Shown here: positions 8,123 to 16,263 of the stretch, one piece after another
Layout of the letters: every line of letters starts with the position of its first letter
Numbering within the stretch: position 1 is the stretch's first letter
DNA from: Limimonas halophila
Lineage (GTDB): Bacteria > Pseudomonadota > Alphaproteobacteria > Kiloniellales > Rhodovibrionaceae
Assembly: GCF_900100655.1 (NCBI RefSeq)
Contig: NZ_FNCE01000005.1
Location: forward strand, 141,343-205,342
Direction: 5' to 3'
Length of the DNA: 64,000 nt
Notes under the pieces: model-generated
What the model saw: only the letters and a program-made list of their open reading frames with translations
The model's database searches: none
What the model was told of the DNA's origin: nothing
Position numbers and translations under genes: made by a program

Positions 8123-8662
8123 TCAGGCGGACGCCGTCGTCTGCCCGCGCTTGGCGCGGATGATCGCCTCCAGCTGATAGGCCGCGTTCTCTTCGTCCGT
8201 GCCCTCCATCGCGGCGTACTCGCGGGCGAGGCGCTGCAGCGCCGACTGGTACATCTGGCGCTCGCTGTAGGACTGCTCGCCCTGATCCTCGCCGCGGTAA
8301 AGGTCGCGGACGACCTCCGCGATGGCGACCGGATCGCCGGAACTGATCTTGGTCTCGTACTCCTGCGCGCGCCGGCTCCACATCGTCTTCTTGGCGCGGC
8401 TGCGCGTCTTGAGCGTGCTGATCGCGCTGTCCATCACGTTGCGGCTGGACAGCTTGCGCAGCCCGGCCGCATTCGCCTTGGTCACGGGCAGGCGCACCGT
8501 CATCCGGTCCTGGTCGAAGCGGATCACGATGAGCTCCAGGCTCATGCCCGAGATTTCCTGGGTCTCCACGCCCTGGACCTTGCCGACGCCGTGGGCCGGG
8601 TAAACGACGTAATCGCCCTCGGAAACCGCGAACTGCTGCTCTGCCGTCGCCATCTCGGCCAT
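8123..8662 (-). CDS. carD: CarD family transcriptional regulator
   Basis: CarD proteins bind the RNA polymerase beta subunit and stabilise open complexes at rRNA and stress-related promoters. The 179-residue product has the N-terminal CarD/TRCF Tudor-like domain (SEGDYVVYPAHGVGKVQGVE, about residues 13-75) and a C-terminal helical DNA-contacting domain with the typical LSSRNVMDSAISTLKTRSRAKKTMWSRR segment. The start at 8662 (MAEMATAEQQF) has a GGGAAG element upstream; an ATG nine bases further in is possible. It lies downstream of fdxA on the same strand, the usual alphaproteobacterial arrangement. Confidence 0.92.
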   Translation of the reverse strand: MAEMATAEQQFAVSEGDYVVYPAHGVGKVQGVETQEISGMSLELIVIRFDQDRMTVRLPVTKANAAGLRKLSSRNVMDSAISTLKTRSRAKKTMWSRRAQEYETKISSGDPVAIAEVVRDLYRGEDQGEQSYSERQMYQSALQRLAREYAAMEGTDEENAAYQLEAIIRAKRGQTTASA

Positions 8663-9159
8663 CTCGCTTCCCGCCCTCTTGCTCGCGCGCACCGGCGCTC
8701 ATCGCCGGCGTTTCATGTCCATCAACAAACCATTCCCGCCGCCCACGGCAGCGGGACCATTTCAACACCCAGTGAGCTACGCGGCGTAGCGCGCCGGCCC
8801 GGGAGACGAGCCGACTGGTTGCCGGAGGTGCCGGGAGAGGCGATTTCAGGCGCGTGTCCAATCAGCGCCGGGGGTCCGGCGTTCGCCGCTCAGCAACCAA
8901 TTGGGAAAATACATGACGATTCCGTTGCAGGCAATGCTTTTGCCTGCGGGGTACGCCGTTTCAACCCCGGAACGAGCCCCGCGTTACGGGCGTTTTGGCG
9001 CTGGCGTGTGTGCCGCAGCCCTGCTATGCGCCTGCCGGGACGCTCGCCTTTGCCAATCCGCGACATGTCTCTGCCCGGCTGCGACTTGACCTCGTGCGTG
9101 CGGAGCCGCACTGCACCGGATTGCACGGGGCCGGCGGGCCGGGCGAAGGTGTCCGCGGC
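8663..9159. other. Intergenic region between fdxA and carD
   Basis: About 500 bases with no convincing gene. It must hold the carD promoter, but I see no clear -35/-10 pair. The one structured feature is a perfect 8-bp hairpin, GCAGGCAA with loop TGCTT and TTGCCTGC, at 8927-8947. It has no T-run on either strand, so it is not an obvious terminator. Open frames here have atypical residue content and no ribosome-binding sites. Confidence 0.5.
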
Positions 9160-9501
9160 TCAGTCGTCGCCGCTGCCGGGCTCGGGGGTGAAGTACTTGT
9201 TGTACTTGTCGTCCTCGCCCTGGTGGCTTTCCGCGTCGGTGGGCGCGTCCTTCTTGCGCGTGATGTTCGGCCACTGCTCGCTGTACTGCGTGTTCAGGTC
9301 CAGCCACTTCTCCGCTTCGGGATCGGTGTCGGGCAGAATGGCTTCCGGCGGGCACTCCGGCTCGCACACGCCGCAATCGATGCACTCGTCGGGGTGGATG
9401 ACGAGCATGTTCTTGCCCTCGTAGAAGCAGTCCACGGGGCACACCTCGACGCAGTCCGTATACTTGCACTTGATGCAGGATTCAGTGACAACGTAGGTCA
9501 T
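9160..9501 (-). CDS. fdxA: FdxA, seven-iron ferredoxin
   Basis: The 113-residue protein is a 3Fe-4S/4Fe-4S ferredoxin. The first cluster region is [20 protein letters not shown] and the second is [12 protein letters not shown]; the surrounding residues ([32 protein letters not shown]) match FdxA of alphaproteobacteria closely. It carries electrons in the cytosol. The C-terminal tail is charged and variable, as usual. It sits upstream of carD on the same strand, with a 500-base gap between them. Confidence 0.95.
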   Translation of the reverse strand: MTYVVTESCIKCKYTDCVEVCPVDCFYEGKNMLVIHPDECIDCGVCEPECPPEAILPDTDPEAEKWLDLNTQYSEQWPNITRKKDAPTDAESHQGEDDKYNKYFTPEPGSGDD

Positions 9502-9562
9502 CGCGGTATCCGTTCCTCTATCACGGCGGCCCGGACGACCGCCACGGCGGGCGGGGCGCGCC

Positions 9563-10027
9563 TCAGCCGGTAAGCCCCAGCCGCGCCAGCGCCGCCTTGC
9601 GCGCCTGGCCGTTCTCCTGGTCGCTGACGTGGAGCAGTCCCGTCAGCCGGCGCATCAGGTTGGCCTCGTAGTCGTGCAGTTCGCCGTCGCTGTAGGCGAC
9701 CTCCCACAGCATCTGCAGGATCGCCACGCGCTCGTCGTGGTCCACGTTGTCCTTCACCGTGCGGGTGAAGCTGTAGACTTCCACCGCGCGGTCGGCCTCG
9801 GCCTCCGCCGTTTCGACCAGATGTTCGGCCGTGGCTTCGTCCAGTTCGAAGCGCTCACGCAGATGGCGCGCGACCGTGGCGTGTTCGTCGGCGTCGAAGT
9901 GGTCGTCCATGCGCGCGGCCTCGACCAGCAGCGCCGCCACGGCGTGCTGCAGGGGGTCGAAGCGGATGCCTTCGCCGCGCGCCGGACCGGCCGGATCGGT
10001 GAAGATGGCCTTGATCTTGTCGAACAT
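9563..10027 (-). CDS. TerB-like (tellurite resistance B / DjlA-N fold) protein
   Basis: The 154-residue acidic protein matches the single-domain TerB family: MFDKIKAIF start, then [23 protein letters not shown] and a second acidic helix pair ([33 protein letters not shown]). The two D-x-x-x-D/E-rich helical hairpins form the presumed metal-binding site. Despite the name, such stand-alone proteins are rarely linked to tellurite; function is unknown. The ATG ending at 10027 was chosen because homology starts there. It shares strand with fdxA, 61 bases away. Confidence 0.82.
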   Translation of the reverse strand: MFDKIKAIFTDPAGPARGEGIRFDPLQHAVAALLVEAARMDDHFDADEHATVARHLRERFELDEATAEHLVETAEAEADRAVEVYSFTRTVKDNVDHDERVAILQMLWEVAYSDGELHDYEANLMRRLTGLLHVSDQENGQARKAALARLGLTG

Positions 10028-10201
10028 GCGCTCGCTCCAGCCGCCGCGTCGCGGTTGCACGCGGCCGGGCCGATCGAACCGGTTGCACGAGAGCGCGCAC
10101 CCGGTTTTCCCTGGCGCCCGCACCGATGCGATCTAGCACGCGGTTTTGATGGCCGGCAACCATAGGTGGGCTGCGCCTTTGCGCCCGCCGCAGCGAGGGA
10201 G

Positions 10202-10876
10202 ATGGTCGTGAGCTCCAACGTTTACCAGAGCGCCGACAGCAAGCCGGGGTTCACCGAAGCCGAGGACGCGCGCCGTTCCGCGCCGGCCGCGCTGCGCAAC
10301 CGCGAGCCCATCCGCGAGGTGCTGGTGCGGGTGCTGCCGACGACCGGCACCGTGCTGGAAATCGCCGCCGGCACGGGCGAGCACGCCGTCGCCTTCGCCG
10401 CCGCGCTGCCGGGCGTGACCTGGCTGCCCAGCGACCCCGAGCCGGGCATGCGCGCCTCCATCGCCGCCCACGCCGCGGCCGAGGGCGTCGCCAACGTCGC
10501 CGAGCCGCTGGACCTGGACGTCAGCGCCGATACTTGGCCGGTCGAGCGCGCGGACGCCCTCGTCTGCATCAACCTGCTGCACATCTCGCCGTGGGCGGCC
10601 ACGCAGGGGCTGTTCGCCGGCTGCGCCCGCATCCTGCCGCCCGGCGCGCCCGTGGTCGTCTATGGCCCGTTCACGCGCGACGGCGCCCACACCAGCGAGA
10701 GCAACGCCAAGTTCGACGCGCAGTTGCGCAGCAAGAACCCGGAGTGGGGCATCCGCGACGTCGCCGAGGTCGCGGGCGACGCCCAGCGCCACGGCGTCGC
10801 CCTGGACGAGGTCGTCGAGATGCCCGCCAACAACCTGATCCTCGTCATGCGGATGACCTCGGACCGGCGGGCCTGA
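10202..10876 (+). CDS. DUF938 SAM-dependent methyltransferase-like protein
   Basis: The 224-residue protein has the DUF938 signature near the N terminus (RRSAPAALRNREPIREVL), a class I methyltransferase SAM motif (VLEIAAGTGEHAVAFA) and NLLHISPW followed by YGPFTRDGAHTSESN. Substrate is unknown for the family. The ATG at 10202 is preceded by GAGGGAG. It is transcribed away from terB. The exoD-like gene follows 35 bases downstream, so the two may be co-transcribed. Confidence 0.85.
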   Translation: MVVSSNVYQSADSKPGFTEAEDARRSAPAALRNREPIREVLVRVLPTTGTVLEIAAGTGEHAVAFAAALPGVTWLPSDPEPGMRASIAAHAAAEGVANVAEPLDLDVSADTWPVERADALVCINLLHISPWAATQGLFAGCARILPPGAPVVVYGPFTRDGAHTSESNAKFDAQLRSKNPEWGIRDVAEVAGDAQRHGVALDEVVEMPANNLILVMRMTSDRRA

Positions 10877-10911
10877 GCGCGCCCGGTCTGAGGGCCTGAG
10901 CGGAAGCCAGT

Positions 10912-11526
10912 GTGCAGCGCGATCTTCCAGACGCCGAGGCGGGCCGAGCGGCGCGCGTGCCCACCTCGGCGATCCTGCGCCGGCTGATGCACGACGCCCC
11001 GGCGGACACCGTGACCCTGGCCTGGATCGTGACGCGCCTGGGTGATCGCTCCTTCGGCATCGTGCTGCTGCTGGTGGCGCTGATCGGGCTGCTGCCGGGC
11101 GCGTCGCCGGTCATGGGGCTGCTGCTCACCGTCCCGGCCGTGCAGATGCTGCTGGGGCGCGAGGTGCCCCGGCTGCCCCGGCGCATCGCCGCGCGCCCGC
11201 TGTCGGCCCCGCGTTTCACGCGGCTGGTGGCGCGACTGGCCCCGGCGCTGGAGCGCATGGAACGCCTCGTGCGCCCGCGCTGGCGCACGCCCTTCGGCGC
11301 GACCAAGCGCGGCATCGGCCTTGTGGTGCTGCTGCTGGCCGCGACCATGCTCGCGCCGCTGCCGTTCAGCCACGTCCTGCCCGTGTTCGCCATCGGGCTG
11401 CTGGCGCTGGCGTTTCTGGAGGAGGACGGCGTGCTGCTCGCGCTCGCGCTGGCCGCGGCCACGGTGTCGCTCGGTGTCACGGCCGCGATGGTGTGGGGCG
11501 CGGTCGAAGCCGGAATGTTGCTGTAA
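10912..11526 (+). CDS. ExoD-family exopolysaccharide synthesis membrane protein
   Basis: The 204-residue hydrophobic protein matches ExoD: an N-terminal soluble helix with ILRRLMHDAPADTVTLAWIVTRLGDRSFG, then about four membrane segments (LLLVALIGLLPGASPVMG; the pair around GLVVLLLAATMLAPLPFS and VLPVFAIGLLALAFLEEDG; and the C-terminal helix). ExoD is linked to exopolysaccharide production and alkaline tolerance in rhizobia; the molecular activity is not known. Translation probably starts at the GTG at 10912, five bases after GGAAG. Confidence 0.85.
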   Translation: MQRDLPDAEAGRAARVPTSAILRRLMHDAPADTVTLAWIVTRLGDRSFGIVLLLVALIGLLPGASPVMGLLLTVPAVQMLLGREVPRLPRRIAARPLSAPRFTRLVARLAPALERMERLVRPRWRTPFGATKRGIGLVVLLLAATMLAPLPFSHVLPVFAIGLLALAFLEEDGVLLALALAAATVSLGVTAAMVWGAVEAGMLL

Positions 11527-11534
11527 CCGCCGGG

Positions 11535-11939
11535 TCAGCCGCGGCGCTGGGGCTCGCGCGAAAGGCCCTGGTTTTCCAGCTCGGCCAGGTACTGCTGCCA
11601 CAGCGTGTCCTGCTGCTCGCCCAGCTTGCGCAGGTAGGCCCAGGAATAGATGCCGGTGTCGTGCAGGTCGTCGAAGCGCAGGCGCACGGCGTAGTTGCCC
11701 ACCGGCTCCACGGCCATGATGCCGACATGCTTGCGCCCCGGCACGGTCTGGCGCTGGTCGGGGCTGTGGCCCTGCACCTCCGCCGAGGGGCTGTGCACGC
11801 GCAGGAACTCGGCGGGGTAGGTGAAGCTTCGGCCGTCGTCGAAATCCACGCGCAGCGTCTTGCTGTCACTGTCGTAGTGGATTTCCAGCGGCCAGTGCTG
11901 GGTGCCGTAGCGGGTGGCGGCGTTGTCCTCGTCGCTCAT
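11535..11939 (-). CDS. DUF971 domain protein
   Basis: The 134-residue protein carries the DUF971 (gamma-butyrobetaine hydroxylase-like N-terminal) domain: WPLEIHYDSDSKTLRVDFDDGRSFTYPAEFLRVHSPSAE, then VGNYAVRLRFDDLHDTGIYSWAYLRKLG, which is near-diagnostic. In other proteins the domain sits at the N terminus of gamma-butyrobetaine hydroxylase or next to iron-sulfur carrier proteins; here it stands alone. It is the last gene of a five-gene minus-strand run, seven bases after the Trm112-like gene. Confidence 0.9.
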   Translation of the reverse strand: MSDEDNAATRYGTQHWPLEIHYDSDSKTLRVDFDDGRSFTYPAEFLRVHSPSAEVQGHSPDQRQTVPGRKHVGIMAVEPVGNYAVRLRFDDLHDTGIYSWAYLRKLGEQQDTLWQQYLAELENQGLSREPQRRG

Positions 11940-11946
11940 CGCGGCC

Positions 11947-12126
11947 TCACGCGTCGAGCTGGCGGGCCTCGTCCGGCAGCATGATGGGGATGCCGTCGCG
12001 GATGGGGTAGGCGAGGCCCGCCGCGCGGCTGATCAGCTCCTGGTTGTCGCGGTCGTATTCCAGCTCCGCCTTGGTGACGGGGCAGACCAGAATGTCCAGC
12101 AGCTTGCGGTCGATCTCGGTGCTCAT
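11947..12126 (-). CDS. Trm112-family small protein (UPF0434/YcaR-like)
   Basis: This 59-residue protein starts [24 protein letters not shown] and ends [19 protein letters not shown], the full pattern of the bacterial Trm112/YcaR family. Eukaryotic and archaeal relatives activate methyltransferases; the bacterial role is not established. Only one Cys of the ancestral zinc set (ILVCP) remains. It lies between the Lon-domain gene and the DUF971 gene, on the same strand with short spacers. Confidence 0.92.
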   Translation of the reverse strand: MSTEIDRKLLDILVCPVTKAELEYDRDNQELISRAAGLAYPIRDGIPIMLPDEARQLDA

Positions 12127-12170
12127 GGGGCGTGGGTCTCCGGGGCGCGTGTCTTCGCCTCTCGCGCCGC

Positions 12171-12908
12171 TCAATGGCGCGACGGGGCGATGTCGTACTG
12201 GTTGCCGCCCAGGATCGCCATTTCCAGCATGCTTGTCATCGCCTGCGCGCGCATCGTGATGTCGGGCGCTTCCAGCAGGGTCTGCTTTTCGCCCGAGGAG
12301 AAGGGGCACACCATCGCCAGCGAGGTGACGAGGTGGCAGTCGGGCGCCTGCTGGATGGCGTCCCAGTCCGCCTCGATGCCCTGCTGCTCGAAGTACCCCG
12401 CCAGCGCCTCCAGCAGCCGCACGCGGTCGAACTTCGGCTGCTGCGGCTTGAGATCGGCCAGGTAGCGGTCGAAGGCCGGCACGACCCGGCGCACGCCGCC
12501 GCGGGTGGGGTATTCGCGCTCGATGCGGAAGCGCGTCACGCCGCGCAGCGTGATCAGGAAACGCCCGTCCTTGGTCTCGCTGAAGGAGACGATGCGCCCC
12601 GCGCAGCCAACGCGGTAGACGGGCCCGCTGCCCGGGTCCGCGTCGGGGTCCCCTTCGCCGCCGGCCTCCTCGGGCGGCAGGCACTCGAACGCGGCGCGCT
12701 CGGGGCAATCCTCATCGGCGGGTTGGACCATCCCGATCATGCGCGATTCGGCCAGCGCCGTGCGCACGAGGCTGAGGTAGCGCGGCTCGAAGACATTGAG
12801 CGGCAGCCGGCCGCCCGGCAGCAGCAGCACGCCGGGCAGCGGAAAGATCGGCAGGGTGGCCGGCAGCTCGTCGGGCCGCGGGTCGAAGGGATTGGTGTCT
12901 TCGCTCAT
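12171..12908 (-). CDS. Stand-alone Lon N-terminal (LON substrate-binding) domain protein
   Basis: The 245-residue protein has the Lon N-terminal pattern: [34 protein letters not shown], then [32 protein letters not shown], followed by a helical half ([21 protein letters not shown]). No ATPase or protease domain is attached. An acidic insert (about residues 75-95) interrupts the sheet. Family function is presumed binding of unfolded polypeptide. Its ATG overlaps the stop of the thioredoxin-TPR gene, so the two are coupled, and their proteostasis roles fit together. Confidence 0.9.
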   Translation of the reverse strand: MSEDTNPFDPRPDELPATLPIFPLPGVLLLPGGRLPLNVFEPRYLSLVRTALAESRMIGMVQPADEDCPERAAFECLPPEEAGGEGDPDADPGSGPVYRVGCAGRIVSFSETKDGRFLITLRGVTRFRIEREYPTRGGVRRVVPAFDRYLADLKPQQPKFDRVRLLEALAGYFEQQGIEADWDAIQQAPDCHLVTSLAMVCPFSSGEKQTLLEAPDITMRAQAMTSMLEMAILGGNQYDIAPSRH

Positions 12909-13843
12909 GCGAACAGGATCGACGACAGGCGGCGCCGCGCGCTCTTGGTGACGGGGTCCTGTGCGCCCCACGCCTCGAAGAACTTCACGAGTTGGGTGCG
13001 CGCGGCCTCGTCTTCCCAGTGGCGGTCGCGCTTGATGATCTCAAGCAGCTGGTCACAGGCGTCCTCGCGCCGGCCGGCGGCGTTGTAGGCCATGGCCAGG
13101 TCGTAGCGCGCCTGCAGATCGGCCGGATCGGCGGCGATGCGCTGCTCCAGCTCGCCGATCTCGCCCGTGCCGGCGGACTGTTCGGCCAGCTCGATGGCCG
13201 CGCGGGCGGAATCCAGCTCGGGCTTCGCCTGGACCTCCTCGGTGAGCGCGTCGAACAGCTCGCGCGCGCCGGTGACGTCGCCGTTGGCGAGGTGGCAGCG
13301 GATCAGGCCCGCCAGCGCCTGCTCGTTCTGCTCGTCGCGGTCCAGCACCTGGTGGTAGAGGCTCTGCGCCGTGGCGGCCTCGCCCGCGTCGAGCGCGCCC
13401 TGGGCCTGCTGCAGCGCCTGCTCGATGGCCTGGCGCTGCTCCTCCTCGGAGCCGCCGGCGGCCTTGGCGACCTCCTCGACGAACTGGCGCACGCCGGATT
13501 CCTGCTGCGCGCCCTGGAAGCCGTCGAGCGGCCGGCCCTGGTAGAAGGCGTAGACGGTGGGCAGGGACTGGATGCGCAGCTGCTGGGCCAGCTCGGCGTT
13601 CTCGTCGACGTTCAGCTTGACCAGCTGAACCTTACCGTTCTGCTCCTGGACGACCTTCTCCAGCAGGGGACCGAGGGTCTTGCAGGGGCCGCACCAGGGC
13701 GCCCAGAAGTCCACGATCACGGGCCGCTGCATCGAGCCTTCGATGACGTCCCGCGCGAAGTTGGTCTGGTCGGTGTCCTTGACGACGTCGGCCGGTGCGT
13801 TTCCGCCGCCCTGCTGGGCCTGACCGATGAGCGACTCGTTCAT
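12905..13843 (-). CDS. CnoX/YbbN-like thioredoxin-TPR co-chaperone
   Basis: The 312-residue protein has an N-terminal thioredoxin domain (about 25-130) with the active site FWAPWCGPCKTLGPLL, followed by TPR-like helices to the C terminus (RQAIEQALQQAQGALDAGEAATA, QARYDLAMAYNAAGRREDACDQLLEIIKRDRHWEDEAAR). This domain order and length match CnoX/YbbN, which protects chaperone clients from oxidation. Unlike E. coli CnoX (SxxC), the CGPC site is intact, so it could also reduce disulfides, as in the alphaproteobacterial type. The next gene downstream overlaps its stop by four bases. Confidence 0.93.
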   Translation of the reverse strand: MNESLIGQAQQGGGNAPADVVKDTDQTNFARDVIEGSMQRPVIVDFWAPWCGPCKTLGPLLEKVVQEQNGKVQLVKLNVDENAELAQQLRIQSLPTVYAFYQGRPLDGFQGAQQESGVRQFVEEVAKAAGGSEEEQRQAIEQALQQAQGALDAGEAATAQSLYHQVLDRDEQNEQALAGLIRCHLANGDVTGARELFDALTEEVQAKPELDSARAAIELAEQSAGTGEIGELEQRIAADPADLQARYDLAMAYNAAGRREDACDQLLEIIKRDRHWEDEAARTQLVKFFEAWGAQDPVTKSARRRLSSILFA

Positions 13844-13956
13844 GATGTGCCGTCCCGTGTGTCGCTGGCGTGCCGGGCTCGGGCGGCGCCTCCGCCGCCG
13901 GCCCTTGGGAAATGGCTGCGCGGCTGCGTGGTGACAAGGCCGTGAAAGGCCCGGCG

Positions 13957-14514
13957 TCAGCCGCCCGTCGCCGCGCCGCCCGCGTCGAAATCGATGGTGC
14001 CCGGCGCGTGGCCGATGGCCTCCAGGAAGGTGATCAGGTCGCGCGCGGCGATGGTCGTGGTCATGGTGTTGTCGAGCGGGTGGAAGTTGAGCGCGGCGTA
14101 GGTGTCCATCATGCCGCGGTCGAGCACGACCTGCACGGCCTGGGTGGTGTCGTTGATGGCGGCGAAGGGCGTCACCGCGCCCGGAATCACGCCCAGGTAG
14201 CGGCCCAGGCGGTCGGCGCTGCCGAAGGACAGCCGCCCGGCGCCGAGCTGCTCCTGCAGCCACTTGAGGTCCACCTCGCGGTCCTCCAGGCAGACGACGA
14301 GCCACATGCGCCCCTTCTTGTCGCGCAGGAAGAGGTTCTTGGTGTGGCCGCCCTCCAGCTTGCCGCGCAGCTCCTTGGCCTGGTCCACCGTGACCACGGG
14401 CGGGTGCTCCACGGTGTTGACCACGATCCCCAGCTCGTCGAGCCGGCGGAAGAGGTCGTCCGGCGTCGCCGGGCTGCCGCCGTCCACGAGTTGAATGCCG
14501 CCGTCCTCGCTCAT
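13957..14514 (-). CDS. YbaK/ProX-type aminoacyl-tRNA deacylase
   Basis: The 185-residue protein matches the ProX/YbaK editing-domain family that hydrolyses mischarged tRNA (for example Ala-tRNA-Pro). Visible motifs are VNTVEHPPVVTVDQAKELRG, GGHTKNLFLRDKKGRMWLVV with the conserved KNLF lysine, and GVIPGAVTPFAAINDT. The start at 14514 (MSEDGGIQLVDG) is followed closely by the family's first helix. It is the first gene of the minus-strand run that continues into the CnoX-like gene 113 bases downstream. Confidence 0.9.
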   Translation of the reverse strand: MSEDGGIQLVDGGSPATPDDLFRRLDELGIVVNTVEHPPVVTVDQAKELRGKLEGGHTKNLFLRDKKGRMWLVVCLEDREVDLKWLQEQLGAGRLSFGSADRLGRYLGVIPGAVTPFAAINDTTQAVQVVLDRGMMDTYAALNFHPLDNTMTTTIAARDLITFLEAIGHAPGTIDFDAGGAATGG

Positions 14515-14621
14515 TGCGCGCTCCCCTCCGCTGTGCGGTTGCGTTGGCCGGGTGATCGCCGCGCGGCCGCGCGGCGTCAAGCCGGCCGGATGAGCGCGTG
14601 CGATCGCTTGGAAAAAACCCC

Positions 14622-14650
14622 TTGCGTCGGCCCGCCGACATCCGTACATG
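14622..14650 (+). promoter_or_regulatory. Candidate sigma-70-type promoter of tRNA-Gly
   Basis: TTGCGT at 14622-14627 is separated by 17 bases from TACATG at 14645-14650, and the tRNA begins 39 bases further on. Hexamers are partial matches (4 of 6 for the -10), so this is a plausible but unproven promoter. Confidence 0.4.
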
Positions 14651-14688
14651 TCTGGACGTGCTGGGGCGGCGACCGCCGCGACATCGCT

Positions 14689-14764
14689 GCGGGCGTAGCT
14701 CAGGGGCTAGAGCGTCTGCTTGCCATGCAGAAGGTCGTGGGTTCGAATCCCATCGCCCGCTCCA
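14689..14764 (+). tRNA. tRNA-Gly(GCC)
   Basis: A 76-base cloverleaf with encoded CCA. The acceptor stem GCGGGCG pairs with CGCCCGC, the anticodon stem TCTGC/GCAGA encloses TTGCCAT with anticodon GCC, and the T arm is GTGGGTTCGAATCCCAT. The discriminator base is T, as is usual for tRNA-Gly in proteobacteria. A strong terminator follows seven bases downstream. Confidence 0.97.
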
Positions 14765-14770
14765 GCTTGT

Positions 14771-14807
14771 GAACCCCCGGGCCGAGCAAGGCCCGGGGGT
14801 TCTTTTA
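14771..14807 (+). terminator. Rho-independent terminator of tRNA-Gly
   Basis: A perfect 13-bp stem (arms 14771-14783 and 14790-14802, core AACCCCCGGGCC) with loop GAGCAA is followed by TTTTA. It also lies just beyond the stop codon of the convergent lactonase gene. Confidence 0.93.
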
Positions 14808-14821
14808 TGGTCCCCCGTCGT

Positions 14822-15928
14822 TTACGTATCCCCGTCGTTTTCCCGGCAGACCAGCAGCGCGTCGTCCAGCAGGCCCGCCGCGATCAGTCTGCCGTGCGTG
14901 CGAATCGCCGCCGTCGCCATGTTCAGGCGCGTGCCCGTGCGGTCGCGCACCAGGGTTTGCGTGCCGCCCGTCGCAGGGTCGACGGCGACCACGTGGCTGC
15001 CCGCGCGCCGGTGGCCAAAAACGCGGTAGCGCGCCATCCCCGTCGCCGTCAGCGAATCGTGCACGGCCGCCAGAATCGGCCCCGATTCGCTCCAGGTCAG
15101 GTTGTCCGGCCCGCCGGGCAGGGGGTGCGTCGCCACCGGCCCGGCGTGCACGGCCTCGGCGTCGTAGATGCGAATCCGCTCGCCGCGCGTTTCCGCCACC
15201 GCCAGCCGCGCGCCGTCCGGCCCGAGCGTCACGCCGTTCGCCATGGCCAGCTCGTCGGCCACCGTTCGGATGCGCGGCTCGTTTGTCAGCTCTACGCGCA
15301 GCAGCTTCGCCCGGTCCAGGCCCAGCGTCATCTCCAGCCAGCGCCCGAACCCCCGGCAGGCGCCGTGGTCGCGCGTGACGAAGGCCGTGGTCGGCGAGCG
15401 CGCGGCGACGTCGTTGGCGCGGCACAGCGCCGGATCGCGCAGGCTGGCCACGCGGGTCAGGCTGTCGCCGGTCGGTTCCAGGACCGCCAGCCGGAAGCGC
15501 TTGCGCCAGCCGCCGCCGGCCTTGCCCCAGGCGTGGTTCACCGCGAACAGCCGCGCTTTGCCGCCCTGGCGCGCGAAGCCGATGCCGTGGGGGTGGAAGG
15601 CGCCGTCCAATTGGCCCGTCAGCTTGCGGATGCGCAGCTTGCCGTCGCCCGCGCGCAGCGCGGCCGCCGACACCGCGTAGATGCCGCCGTCCGGCGGGCG
15701 CTCGCCCGCGTCCGTGGCGTCGGCCACGGCCCAGCGGTCGTAGGCGGAGAGGTAGAGGCGGCCGGTCGCGGGATCGTGCGCGAGATCTTCCACCCCGCGC
15801 ACCGGCGCGCCGCCCGCCGCGTCCACGAGCGGGCGGCGGGTGCAGGTCTCGGCGGCGGGCACCGGCGCGGCGGCGGTGGTCAGGGCGCAGGCGAGGGCGG
15901 CGGCGCGGGCGGCTCGGCGCGGCGGCAT
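14822..15928 (-). CDS. Secreted paraoxonase/arylesterase-like beta-propeller lactonase
   Basis: The 368-residue protein has a signal peptide (MPPRRAARAAALACALTTAAAPVPAAE). Its propeller carries the calcium- and substrate-site motifs of the PON family in order: GVEDLAHD, HPHGIGF, CRANDV, MANGVTLGPDG and PDNLTW. This is the SMP-30/PON superfamily of lactonases and arylesterases; the HPHGI and ND motifs favour PON over gluconolactonase. Predicted periplasmic or secreted. A quorum-quenching or lactone-detoxifying role is possible but cannot be read from sequence. It is transcribed alone, convergent with tRNA-Gly. Confidence 0.75.
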   Translation of the reverse strand: MPPRRAARAAALACALTTAAAPVPAAETCTRRPLVDAAGGAPVRGVEDLAHDPATGRLYLSAYDRWAVADATDAGERPPDGGIYAVSAAALRAGDGKLRIRKLTGQLDGAFHPHGIGFARQGGKARLFAVNHAWGKAGGGWRKRFRLAVLEPTGDSLTRVASLRDPALCRANDVAARSPTTAFVTRDHGACRGFGRWLEMTLGLDRAKLLRVELTNEPRIRTVADELAMANGVTLGPDGARLAVAETRGERIRIYDAEAVHAGPVATHPLPGGPDNLTWSESGPILAAVHDSLTATGMARYRVFGHRRAGSHVVAVDPATGGTQTLVRDRTGTRLNMATAAIRTHGRLIAAGLLDDALLVCRENDGDT

Positions 15929-15999
15929 GGCGGGCTTGGTCCGTGGCCGTGTCGGTGGTGGGATCGCGTCTGCCCCGTTGCGCGCCGCGCCCGCAACCG

Positions 16000-16246
16000 T
16001 AGAGCATCGTGCATGAAATCGTATTTGCCGAGAAAGCTGGAAACCTCACGCTAGGTTCCTGTTTTTCCTGTGCGAGCAGATTCCGCGCCTGCGGCGCGGG
16101 AGCCTGGTGGCTGTCCACGCACGAGCAAGCGGAATCACGCCGGGACGGCCGCGGGGTGTGGGCGCGACACGAGATAAAGTCCGGCCACGGTGGTGTGGGC
16201 GTGACACCCTGAATAAGGTGATACCGCTTTACGGCGATCTGCTCTA
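16000..16246 (+). repeat. Repeat family A, copy 1 (MITE-like element, 247 bp)
   Basis: The element runs from TAGAGCATCGTGC to GATCTGCTCTA, so its ends are inverted repeats of TAGAGCA. A second copy in the opposite orientation lies at 63670-63879. The two share both termini and several blocks, including GTCCACGCAC, AATCACGCCGGGA and CTTTACGGCGATCTGCTCTA. A central hairpin is formed by CGCGCC-TGC-GGCGCG. This copy contains a tandem partial duplication (16147-16170 and 16183-16207) that copy 2 lacks. It ends 17 bases before the next gene's ATG. No coding frame is conserved between copies. Confidence 0.85.
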
Positions 16247-16263
16247 AAGCCGGAGGAACCGCC

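Noticed and set aside
8927..8947. Hairpin GCAGGCAA-TGCTT-TTGCCTGC as a terminator
   Set aside because: No T-run follows on either strand and it lies far from the fdxA stop; kept only as part of the spacer description.
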